Part shown: piece after piece, positions 45,229-55,001 of the stretch
Layout of the letters: every line of letters starts with the position of its first letter
Numbering within the stretch: position 1 is the first letter of the stretch
Program-made: the position numbers and the translations under genes
The notes under the pieces: model-generated
What the model was told of the DNA's origin: nothing
The model's input: only the letters and a program-made list of their open reading frames with translations
The model's database searches: none
From: Desulfovibrionales bacterium
GTDB lineage: Bacteria > Desulfobacterota > Desulfovibrionia > Desulfovibrionales > Desulfovibrionaceae
Direction: 5' to 3'
DNA: 62,252 nt
Assembly: GCA_030156255.1 (NCBI GenBank)
Contig: JASGMV010000016.1
Coordinates: 1-62,252, forward strand

Positions 45229-46674
45229 ATGTCCACCAGCCAGATAATGGGGCGGCTCCTCGCCGCGGCTTTGGCCGCGACGATGGCCGTCATGCTTCAG
45301 GCCGCGACGGTTCGAGCCCAGATGCGGCTCATGGCCTCCAACGCCCCGCAGGCGGTGGAGCTGGTCAAGGGCAAGTCCGTGATCCTGCGCACCGAGATTC
45401 CGGTTCGCCGGGTGTCGCTGGCCGCGCCGGACTACGCGGATATCGTGCTCATCTCGCCGAGCCAGTTGTACCTCACCGGCAAGGCGCCCGGCCGCACCAA
45501 CCTGACTTTATGGGGCGAAAACGACGAGATTTTAGCCGTGTACGACCTGGACGTCCGGCCCGACGTGACCCGGTTGAAGGAGCTGCTGCACCAGGTGTTG
45601 CCCGAGGAGAGCGCCATTCAAGTGCTGCCCACGGGCGAGGGCGTGACTCTGGCCGGTTCGGTGTCCAGCGCCGCCCATCTGTCCACGGCCGTGGCCCTTG
45701 CCCAGAGTTTCACGACGGGTGAAAACTCCGTGGTCAACCTGCTGGCCGTGGGCGGCGTGCATCAGGTGCTGCTGGAGGTTCGCGTGGCCGAGATGAACCG
45801 CGACACCTTCAAGCGCCTGGGCTTCAACTGGTCCATTCAATCCGGGAGCGACCTCTTCTACACGTTCCTCGGCGGGCTCAGCTCGCTGGACGGCAGCGGT
45901 TCCTTGACCCTGTCCGACGACGTGACCGCCGCCTTGTCGGTCAGCGGCGGGGACACCACGGTGGACGGGATCATCGACGCCTTGCGCAAGAACGGGCTGG
46001 TCAAGATTCTGGCCGAACCCAACCTGGTCTGCCTCTCGGGCCAGACCGCCGACTTCCTGGCCGGCGGGGAGATTCCCGTTCCCGTGCCGCAAGGGCTCGG
46101 CACGGTGGCTATCGAGTACAAGCCCTTCGGCGTCGGCCTGACCTTCACCCCCACGGTGCTTGCGGGCAATCGCATCAATCTCAAGGTCCAGCCCGAGGTG
46201 TCGGAGTTGGACGACAGCCGGGCCGTCGAGATCAGCGACGTCACCGTGCCGGCCATCGAAACCCGCCGGGCCTCCACCGTGGTGGAGCTGGGCGACGGTC
46301 AGAGCTTCGCCATCGCCGGGCTCATCAAGGACAACGTGCGCGAAAACATCAGCAAGATTCCCCTGTTGGGCGAGATTCCGGTGCTGGGCGCCTTGTTCCG
46401 CTCCCAGGATTTCCAGAAGAATCGTAGCGAGCTGGTCATCATCGTAACGCCGCATTTGGCCAAGCCGACCAACATGGCCGAGCAGACCTTGCCCACGGAC
46501 GGATTCAAGGAGCCGGACTGGTTCGAATTCTACCTGCTGGGCATGGACGAAAGCCGGGAGTCCCACGCCGGCCGACCCAAGGCCGCCTCGGCCGCCGAAC
46601 GGGCCCCGGCCGCCGCCGACCAGGGTGGATTCGATGGTTCCTACGGTCCGGTGATTCCGGGCGAAGGCCGCTAA
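45229..46674 (+). CDS. cpaC: outer-membrane secretin CpaC/RcpA
   Basis: A 481-residue secretin that forms the outer-membrane pore for the pilus. It has a signal peptide ending near ATVRAQ, an N-terminal pilus/BON-type region (VLRTEIPVRRVSLAAPDYAD is replaced here by the close LRTEIPVRRVSLAAPDYA), and a C-terminal secretin domain with VNLKVQPEVSELD-like strand IN LKVQPEVSEL and GLIKDNVRENISKIPLLGE. Length and order are normal. It is four bases after cpaB and nine before the small lipoprotein gene. Confidence 0.93.
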   Translation: MSTSQIMGRLLAAALAATMAVMLQAATVRAQMRLMASNAPQAVELVKGKSVILRTEIPVRRVSLAAPDYADIVLISPSQLYLTGKAPGRTNLTLWGENDEILAVYDLDVRPDVTRLKELLHQVLPEESAIQVLPTGEGVTLAGSVSSAAHLSTAVALAQSFTTGENSVVNLLAVGGVHQVLLEVRVAEMNRDTFKRLGFNWSIQSGSDLFYTFLGGLSSLDGSGSLTLSDDVTAALSVSGGDTTVDGIIDALRKNGLVKILAEPNLVCLSGQTADFLAGGEIPVPVPQGLGTVAIEYKPFGVGLTFTPTVLAGNRINLKVQPEVSELDDSRAVEISDVTVPAIETRRASTVVELGDGQSFAIAGLIKDNVRENISKIPLLGEIPVLGALFRSQDFQKNRSELVIIVTPHLAKPTNMAEQTLPTDGFKEPDWFEFYLLGMDESRESHAGRPKAASAAERAPAAADQGGFDGSYGPVIPGEGR

Positions 46675-46682
46675 AGGAGTCG

Positions 46683-46979
46683 ATGATGCAAGCGAAATTC
46701 CTCTTCGGGTCTCTGTGTCTGCTGGCTTGTCTCGCGTCCGGGTGCGGCATGCAGGAGCCGGCGCCGGAGGACCATTTCGGCGAGTCGGTGCGCAACATCA
46801 TGGCCAGCCAGATGGTGAACCCCGATCCGCCCCGGCCGCTGGATCCGGTCACGGGCCTGGATGGCCGTTACGCCGAAAACGAGATGGAAAATTATCGGAA
46901 GGCGCCCCAGAGCGAGCGCGAACAGCAAAAACAGCTCTACAATCCCATGCTGCTCATCGAGGCGCTGGATAAGCAGTAG
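46683..46979 (+). CDS. small lipoprotein of the Tad locus (CpaD/RcpB position)
   Basis: A 98-residue predicted lipoprotein. MMQAKFLFGSLCLLACLASGC ends in the lipobox ASGC, with Cys at residue 21. The mature part is hydrophilic and charged with no obvious fold. It occupies the place of cpaD/rcpB between the secretin and tadZ, where a lipoprotein helps secretin assembly, but it is much shorter than CpaD. A pilotin-like role is inferred from position. An in-frame ATG at 46686 is an equally good start. Confidence 0.8.
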   Translation: MMQAKFLFGSLCLLACLASGCGMQEPAPEDHFGESVRNIMASQMVNPDPPRPLDPVTGLDGRYAENEMENYRKAPQSEREQQKQLYNPMLLIEALDKQ

Positions 46980-47003
46980 GGCGGGAAGACGAGGAGAAAC
47001 GCC

Positions 47004-48194
47004 ATGGCGACGGTCTTGAACATCGGCCTGCAGGTGGATGACGCGAATTTGCGCGCAGTGGTGCAAAAGCGCGTCGACAAAGCCAAGGGCGTGAAGCTGG
47101 CGAAGGATTCGAGCGTTCGTATGGACGTGATCGTGGCGGACATGGGCGAAGATCCGGCCAACCGTATCCGCCGGATCGGCGCCATGCTGTCTCGCGGATC
47201 GGCCGCCGAGGCCGTGCTGCTGGGGGCGGAGCCTGCGCCTGAGCTGCTCATCCTGGCCATGCGGGCCGGAATCAAGGAATTCGCGGCCCTGCCGCTGCGG
47301 GAAGGGGATTTGGAGGCGGCGTGGGACCGCATTCGCAGCCGGGCCGTGGACGTCGAAAAGTCCGGCTCGGGGCCGGGCGAGATCGTGAGCGTCGTGGGCG
47401 CGTCCGGCGGCCTGGGCGCCACCTCCCTGGCCGTGAACCTGGCCTGGGAGCTGGAGGCCCGCCGTCCCGGCTCCACGGTGTTGGTGGACTTGCGGCGCCC
47501 CGACGGCGAAGTCCCGTTGTTTTTGGACCTGGAATACTCCTACACCTGGGGCGAGGTGGCCGAGAACATTTCGCGCATGGACCAGACTTTCCTGCGCTCG
47601 GTTCTGGCCGAGGCCGAAAACGGGCTGCGCATTCTGCCGGCGCCTTCGTTCTCCCAGGAATCCAAACCGTTCGTCACGCCCGAGGCCATGCGCGAATGCC
47701 TGAAGGGGCTGGCGGACATGTTCTCCTACGTCGTGGTGGAGGACAACGGCGGCTTGGACCCCGTGTCGCAGGAGGTGCTCTCGGTCTCCAAGGTTCAATG
47801 GCTGGTCATGGCCATGTCCGTAACCTGCCTGGCGCGGGTCAAGCGCCATCTGGAGGACGCGGCCCGGCGGGACGCCTCTTTCCCTGAGCGTATTCGCCTG
47901 GCGGCCGCCAGGGTGGTCAAGGGCGGGGACATCGGCCCGGAGGAGGCGGCGGAGGTGCTGGGCAAGCAGGTGTCCTGCACGATTCCCGAAGATTTGCGAG
48001 GGACCATGGCCGCCATCAACCAGGGACGGCCGCTGGCTTTGAGCGCGCCCAAGTCGCCGATGCTCAAGGCCGTGCGCGAAATGGCCAGGGAGTTCGCCAA
48101 GGAAAACAGGGCCTCCGGCAAGAAGTCGTCTTTGTTTGGATTGTTCCGTCGGTCCGGCGCCGGCGAGAGCGATTTGGCCCATCAGCCCGCGTGA
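47004..48194 (+). CDS. tadZ: pilus localisation ATPase-like protein TadZ/CpaE
   Basis: A 396-residue protein of the ParA/MinD superfamily. Residues 1-115 form an atypical receiver-like domain without the usual phospho-Asp cluster (VDDANLRAVVQKRVDKA). The ATPase part has a deviant P-loop, VVGASGGLGATSLAVNLAW, lacking the normal Lys-Thr pair, and VLVDLRRPDGEVPLFL as the switch region. A degenerate nucleotide site is usual for TadZ/CpaE, which places the pilus machine at the pole. It lies directly before tadA. Confidence 0.92.
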   Translation: MATVLNIGLQVDDANLRAVVQKRVDKAKGVKLAKDSSVRMDVIVADMGEDPANRIRRIGAMLSRGSAAEAVLLGAEPAPELLILAMRAGIKEFAALPLREGDLEAAWDRIRSRAVDVEKSGSGPGEIVSVVGASGGLGATSLAVNLAWELEARRPGSTVLVDLRRPDGEVPLFLDLEYSYTWGEVAENISRMDQTFLRSVLAEAENGLRILPAPSFSQESKPFVTPEAMRECLKGLADMFSYVVVEDNGGLDPVSQEVLSVSKVQWLVMAMSVTCLARVKRHLEDAARRDASFPERIRLAAARVVKGGDIGPEEAAEVLGKQVSCTIPEDLRGTMAAINQGRPLALSAPKSPMLKAVREMAREFAKENRASGKKSSLFGLFRRSGAGESDLAHQPA

Positions 48195-48202
48195 GGTGAT
48201 CC

Positions 48203-49689
<1,487 letters not shown>

Positions 49690-49693
<4 letters not shown>

Positions 49694-50664
49694 TGTTGAC
49701 CATTCTCGCCGTGGGCGCGGCCGCCTCGGCTGTTTTCCTTATCGTCTGGTCCGTCAGCTCCCTGGCCGGACGCTTGGCCGGCCGGCGCCGGCGCCGCGCG
49801 CTGGTCCGCCTCAAGGGGGGGCTGGCCCGGGAAAGCCCGGCGCTGCGCCGCGACCTGACTAGGCCGCAACGGGTTTCCGAACGCACCGGTCTGGGAGACA
49901 AGCTGCTTTCGTCCCTGGCTTTCGGCAGGAAGCTGGAGCGTCTTGTGATTCACGCCGACGCTCCGTCCTCGGCCGGCAGTTATTTGCTGCTGTCCATCGT
50001 TCTGGCCGGGACCGGACTGTCCACGGGCTTCTTTCTGGCCGGGACGCTTGTCCACGGAGTTCTGACCGGTGTCTTGGGCGCTTTCCTGCCGACGCTCTTA
50101 TTGATGCGGCGCAAGAAGAAAAGGCTGGCCCGGTTCGAACAGCAGCTTCCCGACGCTTTGGACCTTACGGCTCGCGCGCTCACCGCCGGGCTGACGCTCC
50201 AGAGCGGGCTGCGCATGGTGGCCGACGAATTCTCCGATCCCATCGCCTCGGAATTTCGCCGCACGCTGGACGAAATCAATTTCGGCGTGGAGGTGGAGCG
50301 CGCCTTCAGCAATCTGGTGGAGCGCATCGACCTGACGGACCTCAAGTTTTTCGTGGTGTCGGTGAGCATCCAGCGCGAAACCGGCGGCAATCTGGCCGAA
50401 ATCGTGACCAGCATCGCCTCGCTCATCCGCGAGCGGTTCAAGCTGCAGGGAAAGATCAAGGTGCTCTCCGGAGAGGTGCGCATGTCGGCCACGGTGTTGC
50501 TGGTTTTGCCGTTTGTCACCGCCGGGTTGATGCTGGCCATCAATCCCGGGGACATGATGAACTTCTGGAGCCATCCCGTAGGGCGGAAGGTGGTTTGGGC
50601 CGCCCTTGCGTGGATGGGCGTCGGGGCGTTCATCATGAAGCGTATGATCGCCATCAAGGTCTGA
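49690..50664 (+). CDS. tadB: inner-membrane platform protein TadB/CpaG
   Basis: A 324-residue type II secretion F-type platform protein. It has two N-terminal hydrophobic segments ([20 protein letters not shown] and the 80-125 region), a cytoplasmic T2SSF domain ([50 protein letters not shown]), and two C-terminal helices. It pairs with TadC to couple the ATPase TadA to pilin assembly. The start overlaps tadA by four bases, and tadC follows after ten bases. Confidence 0.94.
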
Positions 50665-50674
50665 GGAGGTCGCC

Positions 50675-51610
50675 GTGCAAGCCGTTTCGACCCTTCCCGT
50701 CCTGGCCTCCCTGGCCGGCTGCGTCTCGGTCTTTGTGGCCGGATTCTCCGTTCTGGGCTACCTGGACGGATCGACCAAAGCGGAGCGGCTCAAGGAGCGC
50801 ATTCAGGGGCGTTCGCGCCGCAGGGAGGCTCCGACCCTGAGCCGGCTGGGCCGCGCCGCGGCGGGTATGCTCATGTCCTTGGGCCGCAAGACCGGCGGCT
50901 CGGACAAATCCGGCCAGCGTCGGCTCTCCGACAGCCTGGTGCAGGCCGGCATCCATTCGCCGAACGCCGTGGCCGTGTTCCAGGGCGTGAAAATCGCCAT
51001 GGCCTTGTGCATGGGCTTGGCCGGCCTGCTGTCCTGGTGGGCCGTGGGAACGCTGCCCGGCAACCTGGCCATGCTCATGGCCGCTCTGCCGGCTCTGGAG
51101 GGGTATTACATCCCGGATATGTGGCTGTCGCGCAAACGCAAGGCCCGGCAGGAAGCCATTCTGCTGGAGCTGCCGGACGCTCTGGACCTGCTGGTGGTTT
51201 GCGTGGAGTCCGGCATGGGGTTGGACCAGGCGATTCAGCGCGTACGGCAGGAGCTGGCCATGTCCGCGCCGCACTTCAGCGGGGAGCTGCGGCAGATGTC
51301 CCTGGAGCTTCGGGCCGGCAAGCCCCGGCGCGAGGCTTTGAAGAATCTCGGCAAGAGGATCGGCGTGGATGACGTGACCAGCCTCGTTTCCCTGCTCATT
51401 CAGGCCGACATGTTCGGCGTCAGCATCGTACGCACCCTGCGCGTCTACTCCGAGACCCTGCGGTCCAACAGATTTCAACGCGCCGAGGAAAAGGCGGCCA
51501 AGCTGTCGGTGAAACTGCTGTTTCCCATGTTGTTGTGCATTTTTCCGGCCCAGATGCTTGTGTTGCTTGGACCGGCCGGCTTGAAGCTTTTCGAGGTCTT
51601 CGGCAAGTAG
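50675..51610 (+). CDS. tadC: inner-membrane platform protein TadC
   Basis: A 311-residue second T2SSF platform protein with the pattern LLELPDALDLLVVCVESGMG, AIQRVRQEL, DVTSLVSLLIQADMFG and a C-terminal helix (FPMLLCIFPAQMLVLLGPAG). The start is a GTG at 50675 with GAGGAGG at good spacing. It acts with TadB in the inner membrane. It ends 24 bases before tadD. Confidence 0.94.
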   Translation: MQAVSTLPVLASLAGCVSVFVAGFSVLGYLDGSTKAERLKERIQGRSRRREAPTLSRLGRAAAGMLMSLGRKTGGSDKSGQRRLSDSLVQAGIHSPNAVAVFQGVKIAMALCMGLAGLLSWWAVGTLPGNLAMLMAALPALEGYYIPDMWLSRKRKARQEAILLELPDALDLLVVCVESGMGLDQAIQRVRQELAMSAPHFSGELRQMSLELRAGKPRREALKNLGKRIGVDDVTSLVSLLIQADMFGVSIVRTLRVYSETLRSNRFQRAEEKAAKLSVKLLFPMLLCIFPAQMLVLLGPAGLKLFEVFGK

Positions 51611-51634
51611 CGGGACCGACAAGGAGGATAGAGG

Positions 51635-53041
51635 ATGCGCTCCCTGAAAAAATTGATTTTCCTGGCGGCCGGAACGGCTTTGGCGATTTTGTTTTCGGGC
51701 TGCGCCTTGACGGATGCGCCCCAACCGCAGCTGGATGCAAAATCAACCTCGTCGCCGCAGGGCGGCGAGAGCTTGGTCAAATCCGGCGCGGACGTTCCGG
51801 ATTTGTCCGCCGACAAGCATGAAGCCATGGGCGATGCGCTCATGAACAAGGGACGGGCGCGCGAGGCGCTGGTCCATTACGAGCGCGCCGCGGCCAAGGA
51901 CCCGGAAAATCTGGGAGCGACCCTGAAGTACGGCTACGCGTTGCTGGAAACGGACCATGCGGAGCGCGCCTTGGACGTGTTCAATCGCGCGCTGGCCATG
52001 CAGCCGGAGGCGGCCATGGCCCACGCCGGCGCCGGCATGGCCTATTTTCGCCGCGGGTTGAACCGGCAGGCCGAGGCGCACCTGCGCAAGGCGGTGGCCT
52101 TGGACGGTTCCTTGTGGCGCGCTTACAACGTGCTGGGGGTGATCCTCACCGAGGAGAAGCAGCCTCAGGCCTCCGTGGAGTTTTTGAAAAAGGCGCAGGC
52201 CCTCGCTCCGGGCCATCCGCAGGTGCTCAACAATCTGGGCGTGGCCCAGATGCTCGCCGGCGATCTCGAAGGCGCGGCTTCGAGCCTGCAGCAGGCGATT
52301 CGGGCCGGCGCCATGGGAGAAAAGACCTACAACAACCTGGGCATCGCTTTGGCCAGGCTCGGCCGATACGACGAGTCCCTGGAAGCGTTCATGGCCGCCG
52401 GAGACGAAGCCAAGGCCTTCAACAACCTGGGCTGCGCGCTGATGCTCGCGGGACATTATGCGCGGGCTCTGGCCGCCTTTGAAAGAGCCATGGAGGCCTC
52501 CCCCACGTTTTACGTCAAGGCGAGCGAGAACATGCGCAGAGCCCGCATGGCGGTGGACTTCCAGGGCGGCGCTTTGGCGCCTGCGCCCGAGCGGGCGCCT
52601 GCCCCGACCGCGCCTTCCCGGTACACCCGGCCGGCGGGTCCGGCCTCGTTTTCGCCGCTGCTGGAGCGCGGCGGCCCGCCGGCCGCGGCCGCACCCCGGA
52701 TAGCTCCCGTTTCGGCCGTGCTGGAAACGCGTCCTGTCGCGAAGTTGGAGCGGCTCTCCGTACCGCCTCCTTCCCCTACAGCGGCTCCGGTCCTTCGGAA
52801 CAAGGCCTGGGGAGTGCACGTCAGTTCGTGGCGGACTCTGGAAAAAGCGGACCACCGGGTCGAGGTTCTCGAATCCATGGGATTGCCGGCGACCGTCGAC
52901 TCCGTTGATTTGAAAGGCAAGGGCCACTGGTTCAGAGTCCTGGTGGGGCCGTATCCGGCCCACAACCTCGCCCTCGCCGACCGCTCCCGGGTCCAGGACA
53001 TTCTGGGCCTTGAGCACGCCTATATTTTCGCGATCCGTTAG
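51635..53041 (+). CDS. tadD: TadD-like TPR lipoprotein with C-terminal SPOR domain
   Basis: A 468-residue predicted lipoprotein (lipobox FSGC, Cys at residue 24). Residues 65-300 are about seven tetratricopeptide repeats (ALVHYERAAAKDPENLGATL, AHLRKAVALDGSLWRAYNVL). A Pro/Ala-rich linker follows, and the last 75 residues form a SPOR-type domain (WGVHVSSWRTLEKADHRVEV, WFRVLVGPY) that should bind denuded peptidoglycan. TadD proteins are normally TPR-only, so the SPOR end is an addition that may tether the pilus machine to the wall. It is the last gene of the plus-strand pilus operon. Confidence 0.88.
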   Translation: MRSLKKLIFLAAGTALAILFSGCALTDAPQPQLDAKSTSSPQGGESLVKSGADVPDLSADKHEAMGDALMNKGRAREALVHYERAAAKDPENLGATLKYGYALLETDHAERALDVFNRALAMQPEAAMAHAGAGMAYFRRGLNRQAEAHLRKAVALDGSLWRAYNVLGVILTEEKQPQASVEFLKKAQALAPGHPQVLNNLGVAQMLAGDLEGAASSLQQAIRAGAMGEKTYNNLGIALARLGRYDESLEAFMAAGDEAKAFNNLGCALMLAGHYARALAAFERAMEASPTFYVKASENMRRARMAVDFQGGALAPAPERAPAPTAPSRYTRPAGPASFSPLLERGGPPAAAAPRIAPVSAVLETRPVAKLERLSVPPPSPTAAPVLRNKAWGVHVSSWRTLEKADHRVEVLESMGLPATVDSVDLKGKGHWFRVLVGPYPAHNLALADRSRVQDILGLEHAYIFAIR

Positions 53042-53043
53042 CT

Positions 53044-53083
53044 GTGAAAAAACTCATCGCGCGCAGGCCGCCCCGTGCGGCCG
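53044..53083. repeat. short dispersed repeat (GAAAAAACTCATCG type), copy 2
   Basis: TGAAAAAACTCATCG followed by CGCAGGCCG (53044-53070) repeats the sequence at 7311-7338. Here it leads into a 6-bp stem GGCCGC/GCGGCC (53066-53071 and 53077-53082). It starts three bases past the tadD stop and may work as a terminator. A T run appears only about 40 bases later. Confidence 0.45.
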
Positions 53084-53236
53084 GCGCATCGCCAAGGCTC
53101 GCGCCGTGAGGGGCGGGAGTCTTTTGCATTTTTTTTCAATTCGCCGCTTGCCAATTAATTTTTAAAGAGTTTATGTTCACATTATTAATGCGTGAAGTGT
53201 TTGTTGACGGCGACTTGAATTCAAAAGGAGTTTTCC

Positions 53237-53824
53237 ATGGCTGCTAAAAAGATTCTCATGCTTGTCGGAGATTTTGTGGAGGATTACGAAGCGATGGTTC
53301 CCTTTCAGATGCTGTTGATGGTGGGCCACGACGTCCACGCCGCAGCGCCCGGCAAAAAGGCGGGCGACGCCGTCGCCACCGCCGTGCACGACTTCGAGGG
53401 ACACCAGACCTACTCCGAAAAACGCGGCCACAATTTTATGCTCAACACCGACTTCGACGCCGTGGATCCCGCGGATTACGACGCCTTGGTCCTCCCCGGC
53501 GGCCGCGCACCCGAGTACATCCGTCTCGATCCCAAAGTCATCGAGATCGTTCAGGCGTTCGATGCGGCCAAGAAGCCCATCGCGGCCGTCTGCCATGGCC
53601 CGCAGATCCTGACGGCGGCCGGAGTCGTGGAGGGCAAGACCTGTACGGCCTACCCCGCAGTCCGTCCGGACATCGACCGCGCCGGCGGCAAGTGGGCCGA
53701 CACCAACGAAACGTTCTCCAACGCCGTGGTGGACGGCAATCTGGTCACGGCGCCGGCCTGGCCGGCGCATCCGGAATGGATGCGCAAATTCCTCGAGGTG
53801 CTGGGCTCCAAAATCGAAGCTTAG
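53237..53824 (+). CDS. DJ-1/PfpI-family protein
   Basis: A 195-residue member of the DJ-1/PfpI superfamily. The nucleophilic elbow is AAVCHGPQIL with Cys119 followed by His, and the N-terminal acid is in VGDFVEDYEA. The layout resembles the PfpI/YhbO-like glutamine amidotransferase fold. Members include stress-protective deglycases, glyoxalase III enzymes and peptidases; sequence does not decide between them. GGAG lies ten bases upstream of the ATG. A good terminator follows at 53923. Confidence 0.9.
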   Translation: MAAKKILMLVGDFVEDYEAMVPFQMLLMVGHDVHAAAPGKKAGDAVATAVHDFEGHQTYSEKRGHNFMLNTDFDAVDPADYDALVLPGGRAPEYIRLDPKVIEIVQAFDAAKKPIAAVCHGPQILTAAGVVEGKTCTAYPAVRPDIDRAGGKWADTNETFSNAVVDGNLVTAPAWPAHPEWMRKFLEVLGSKIEA

Positions 53825-53922
53825 GCTTTTCGGCGATTGAGGGTGAAATCGTCTCCTTGGCTCAGAGAGCGGACGGCGTTCTTTCCGAGCCGGCGGGCGA
53901 TATGACGACAGCTCCCGCAACT

Positions 53923-53964
53923 GGCCCGCATCCGGCGTTTCGGATGCGGGCCTTGTGTTTTTTT
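53923..53964 (+). terminator. intrinsic terminator after the DJ-1 gene
   Basis: GGCCCGCATCCG (53923-53934), a six-base loop and CGGATGCGGGCC (53941-53952) form a perfect 12-bp stem followed by TTGTGTTTTTTT. It lies about 100 bases past the stop at 53824. Confidence 0.85.
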
Positions 53965-54079
53965 CGACACCCTTGCTCCGTGCGGCCGGGTCGGTGTCCA
54001 AAATGCGCCGCATCGCTTGCTTCCTGGCCCGGCGGCGTGATAGCCGTCGAGGAAGAAACCAAGCGATGCAGGAGGCTTT

Positions 54080-54934
54080 ATGCTCCCGTTTACCGGAGGC
54101 GCGCGGCTGGAGGCCGCTTTCAAGGAGCTCGCCGAGGAGGTCCGCAGCGTCAAGGACGATCTCGAAGCGTTGCGCCGGCTCCTGCTGGAGCGCGATCAGC
54201 CCCAGGCCCAGCTGGAGACGCAGTGGCGCCGGCTGGAGAAGATTCTTTCGTCCATGGAGCCCGAGCAACTCGCCGCAACGCTGCTCACGGGCCGGGAGCG
54301 GCTGCAGCGCTCCGAATACGCCTGCTGGCTGCTGGCCGTACTCCGTGTTTTGCCGGCCGCGTCCTGCCCCGACCTGGTGGACGGGCTCGGGTCTGGTTTT
54401 CAGGACGACCTGCCCATGGTCGCCGGCGTCCGCCAGATACCGTTGGACAGTTTGCAGTCCCTGAACGAGGAGCTGTTTCTCGCCGTCAGCGCGCAGAGCT
54501 GGGCGCCGCAGCGCAGCCGGGCCGCGGCTGTGGCCGGTCCGTTGGCCTGTCTGAATCCCGGCGCGCGGGCCGGCGTCCTGGACAATCTTAAAGACCGGGG
54601 AGAAGAGGCGGCCGCATTGCGGCGCGTGCTGCTGCGAGGGTTTTTGACCTTCGAGGATTTGCGGCGCGCCGACGATGCGGGCTTGAGCGCTTTGGCGCAC
54701 GAGGCTTCGGCCTCGGACTTGTCCCTGGCTTTGAGCACCGCCTCAAGGCAACTGCGCGAACGCATGTTGGGGGCTTTGCCGGAGCGGCCGGCCAGGCTGC
54801 TGGCCGAAGCCGTGGAGGAAACCCGGGCCAGGGACCAGGAAGTTCGCGCGGCCCAGCTCCGCTTGTTGCTGAAGGCCCAACGCATGTTGGAGGAGGGCCG
54901 CCTGGCTTTTGTCGAGGACTTGGCGCGGTCCTGA
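54080..54934 (+). CDS. orphan protein with FliG C-terminal-like domain
   Basis: A 284-residue cytoplasmic protein. The N-terminus is a coiled coil (FKELAEEVRSVKDDLEALRR). The last 110 residues align by eye with the C-terminal domain of the flagellar rotor protein FliG: TFEDLRRADDAGLSALA, DLSLALSTASRQLRERMLG, RPARLLAEAVEETRARDQEV and AQRMLEEGRLAF. The usual DDRxIQxLLREVD helix, which meets the stator, reads DDAGLSALAHEAS here, so the key arginines are lost. The EHPQ motif of the FliG middle domain was not found. It is probably a FliG-derived protein with a different job. No flagellar gene is adjacent. Confidence 0.65.
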   Translation: MLPFTGGARLEAAFKELAEEVRSVKDDLEALRRLLLERDQPQAQLETQWRRLEKILSSMEPEQLAATLLTGRERLQRSEYACWLLAVLRVLPAASCPDLVDGLGSGFQDDLPMVAGVRQIPLDSLQSLNEELFLAVSAQSWAPQRSRAAAVAGPLACLNPGARAGVLDNLKDRGEEAAALRRVLLRGFLTFEDLRRADDAGLSALAHEASASDLSLALSTASRQLRERMLGALPERPARLLAEAVEETRARDQEVRAAQLRLLLKAQRMLEEGRLAFVEDLARS

Positions 54935-55001
54935 TGAAGCGCTTGCGGGCTGCTCTCCAAGCGCAGGGCGCTTTCGGTAAGCGGGGTGAACGGTCTCGGA
55001 G

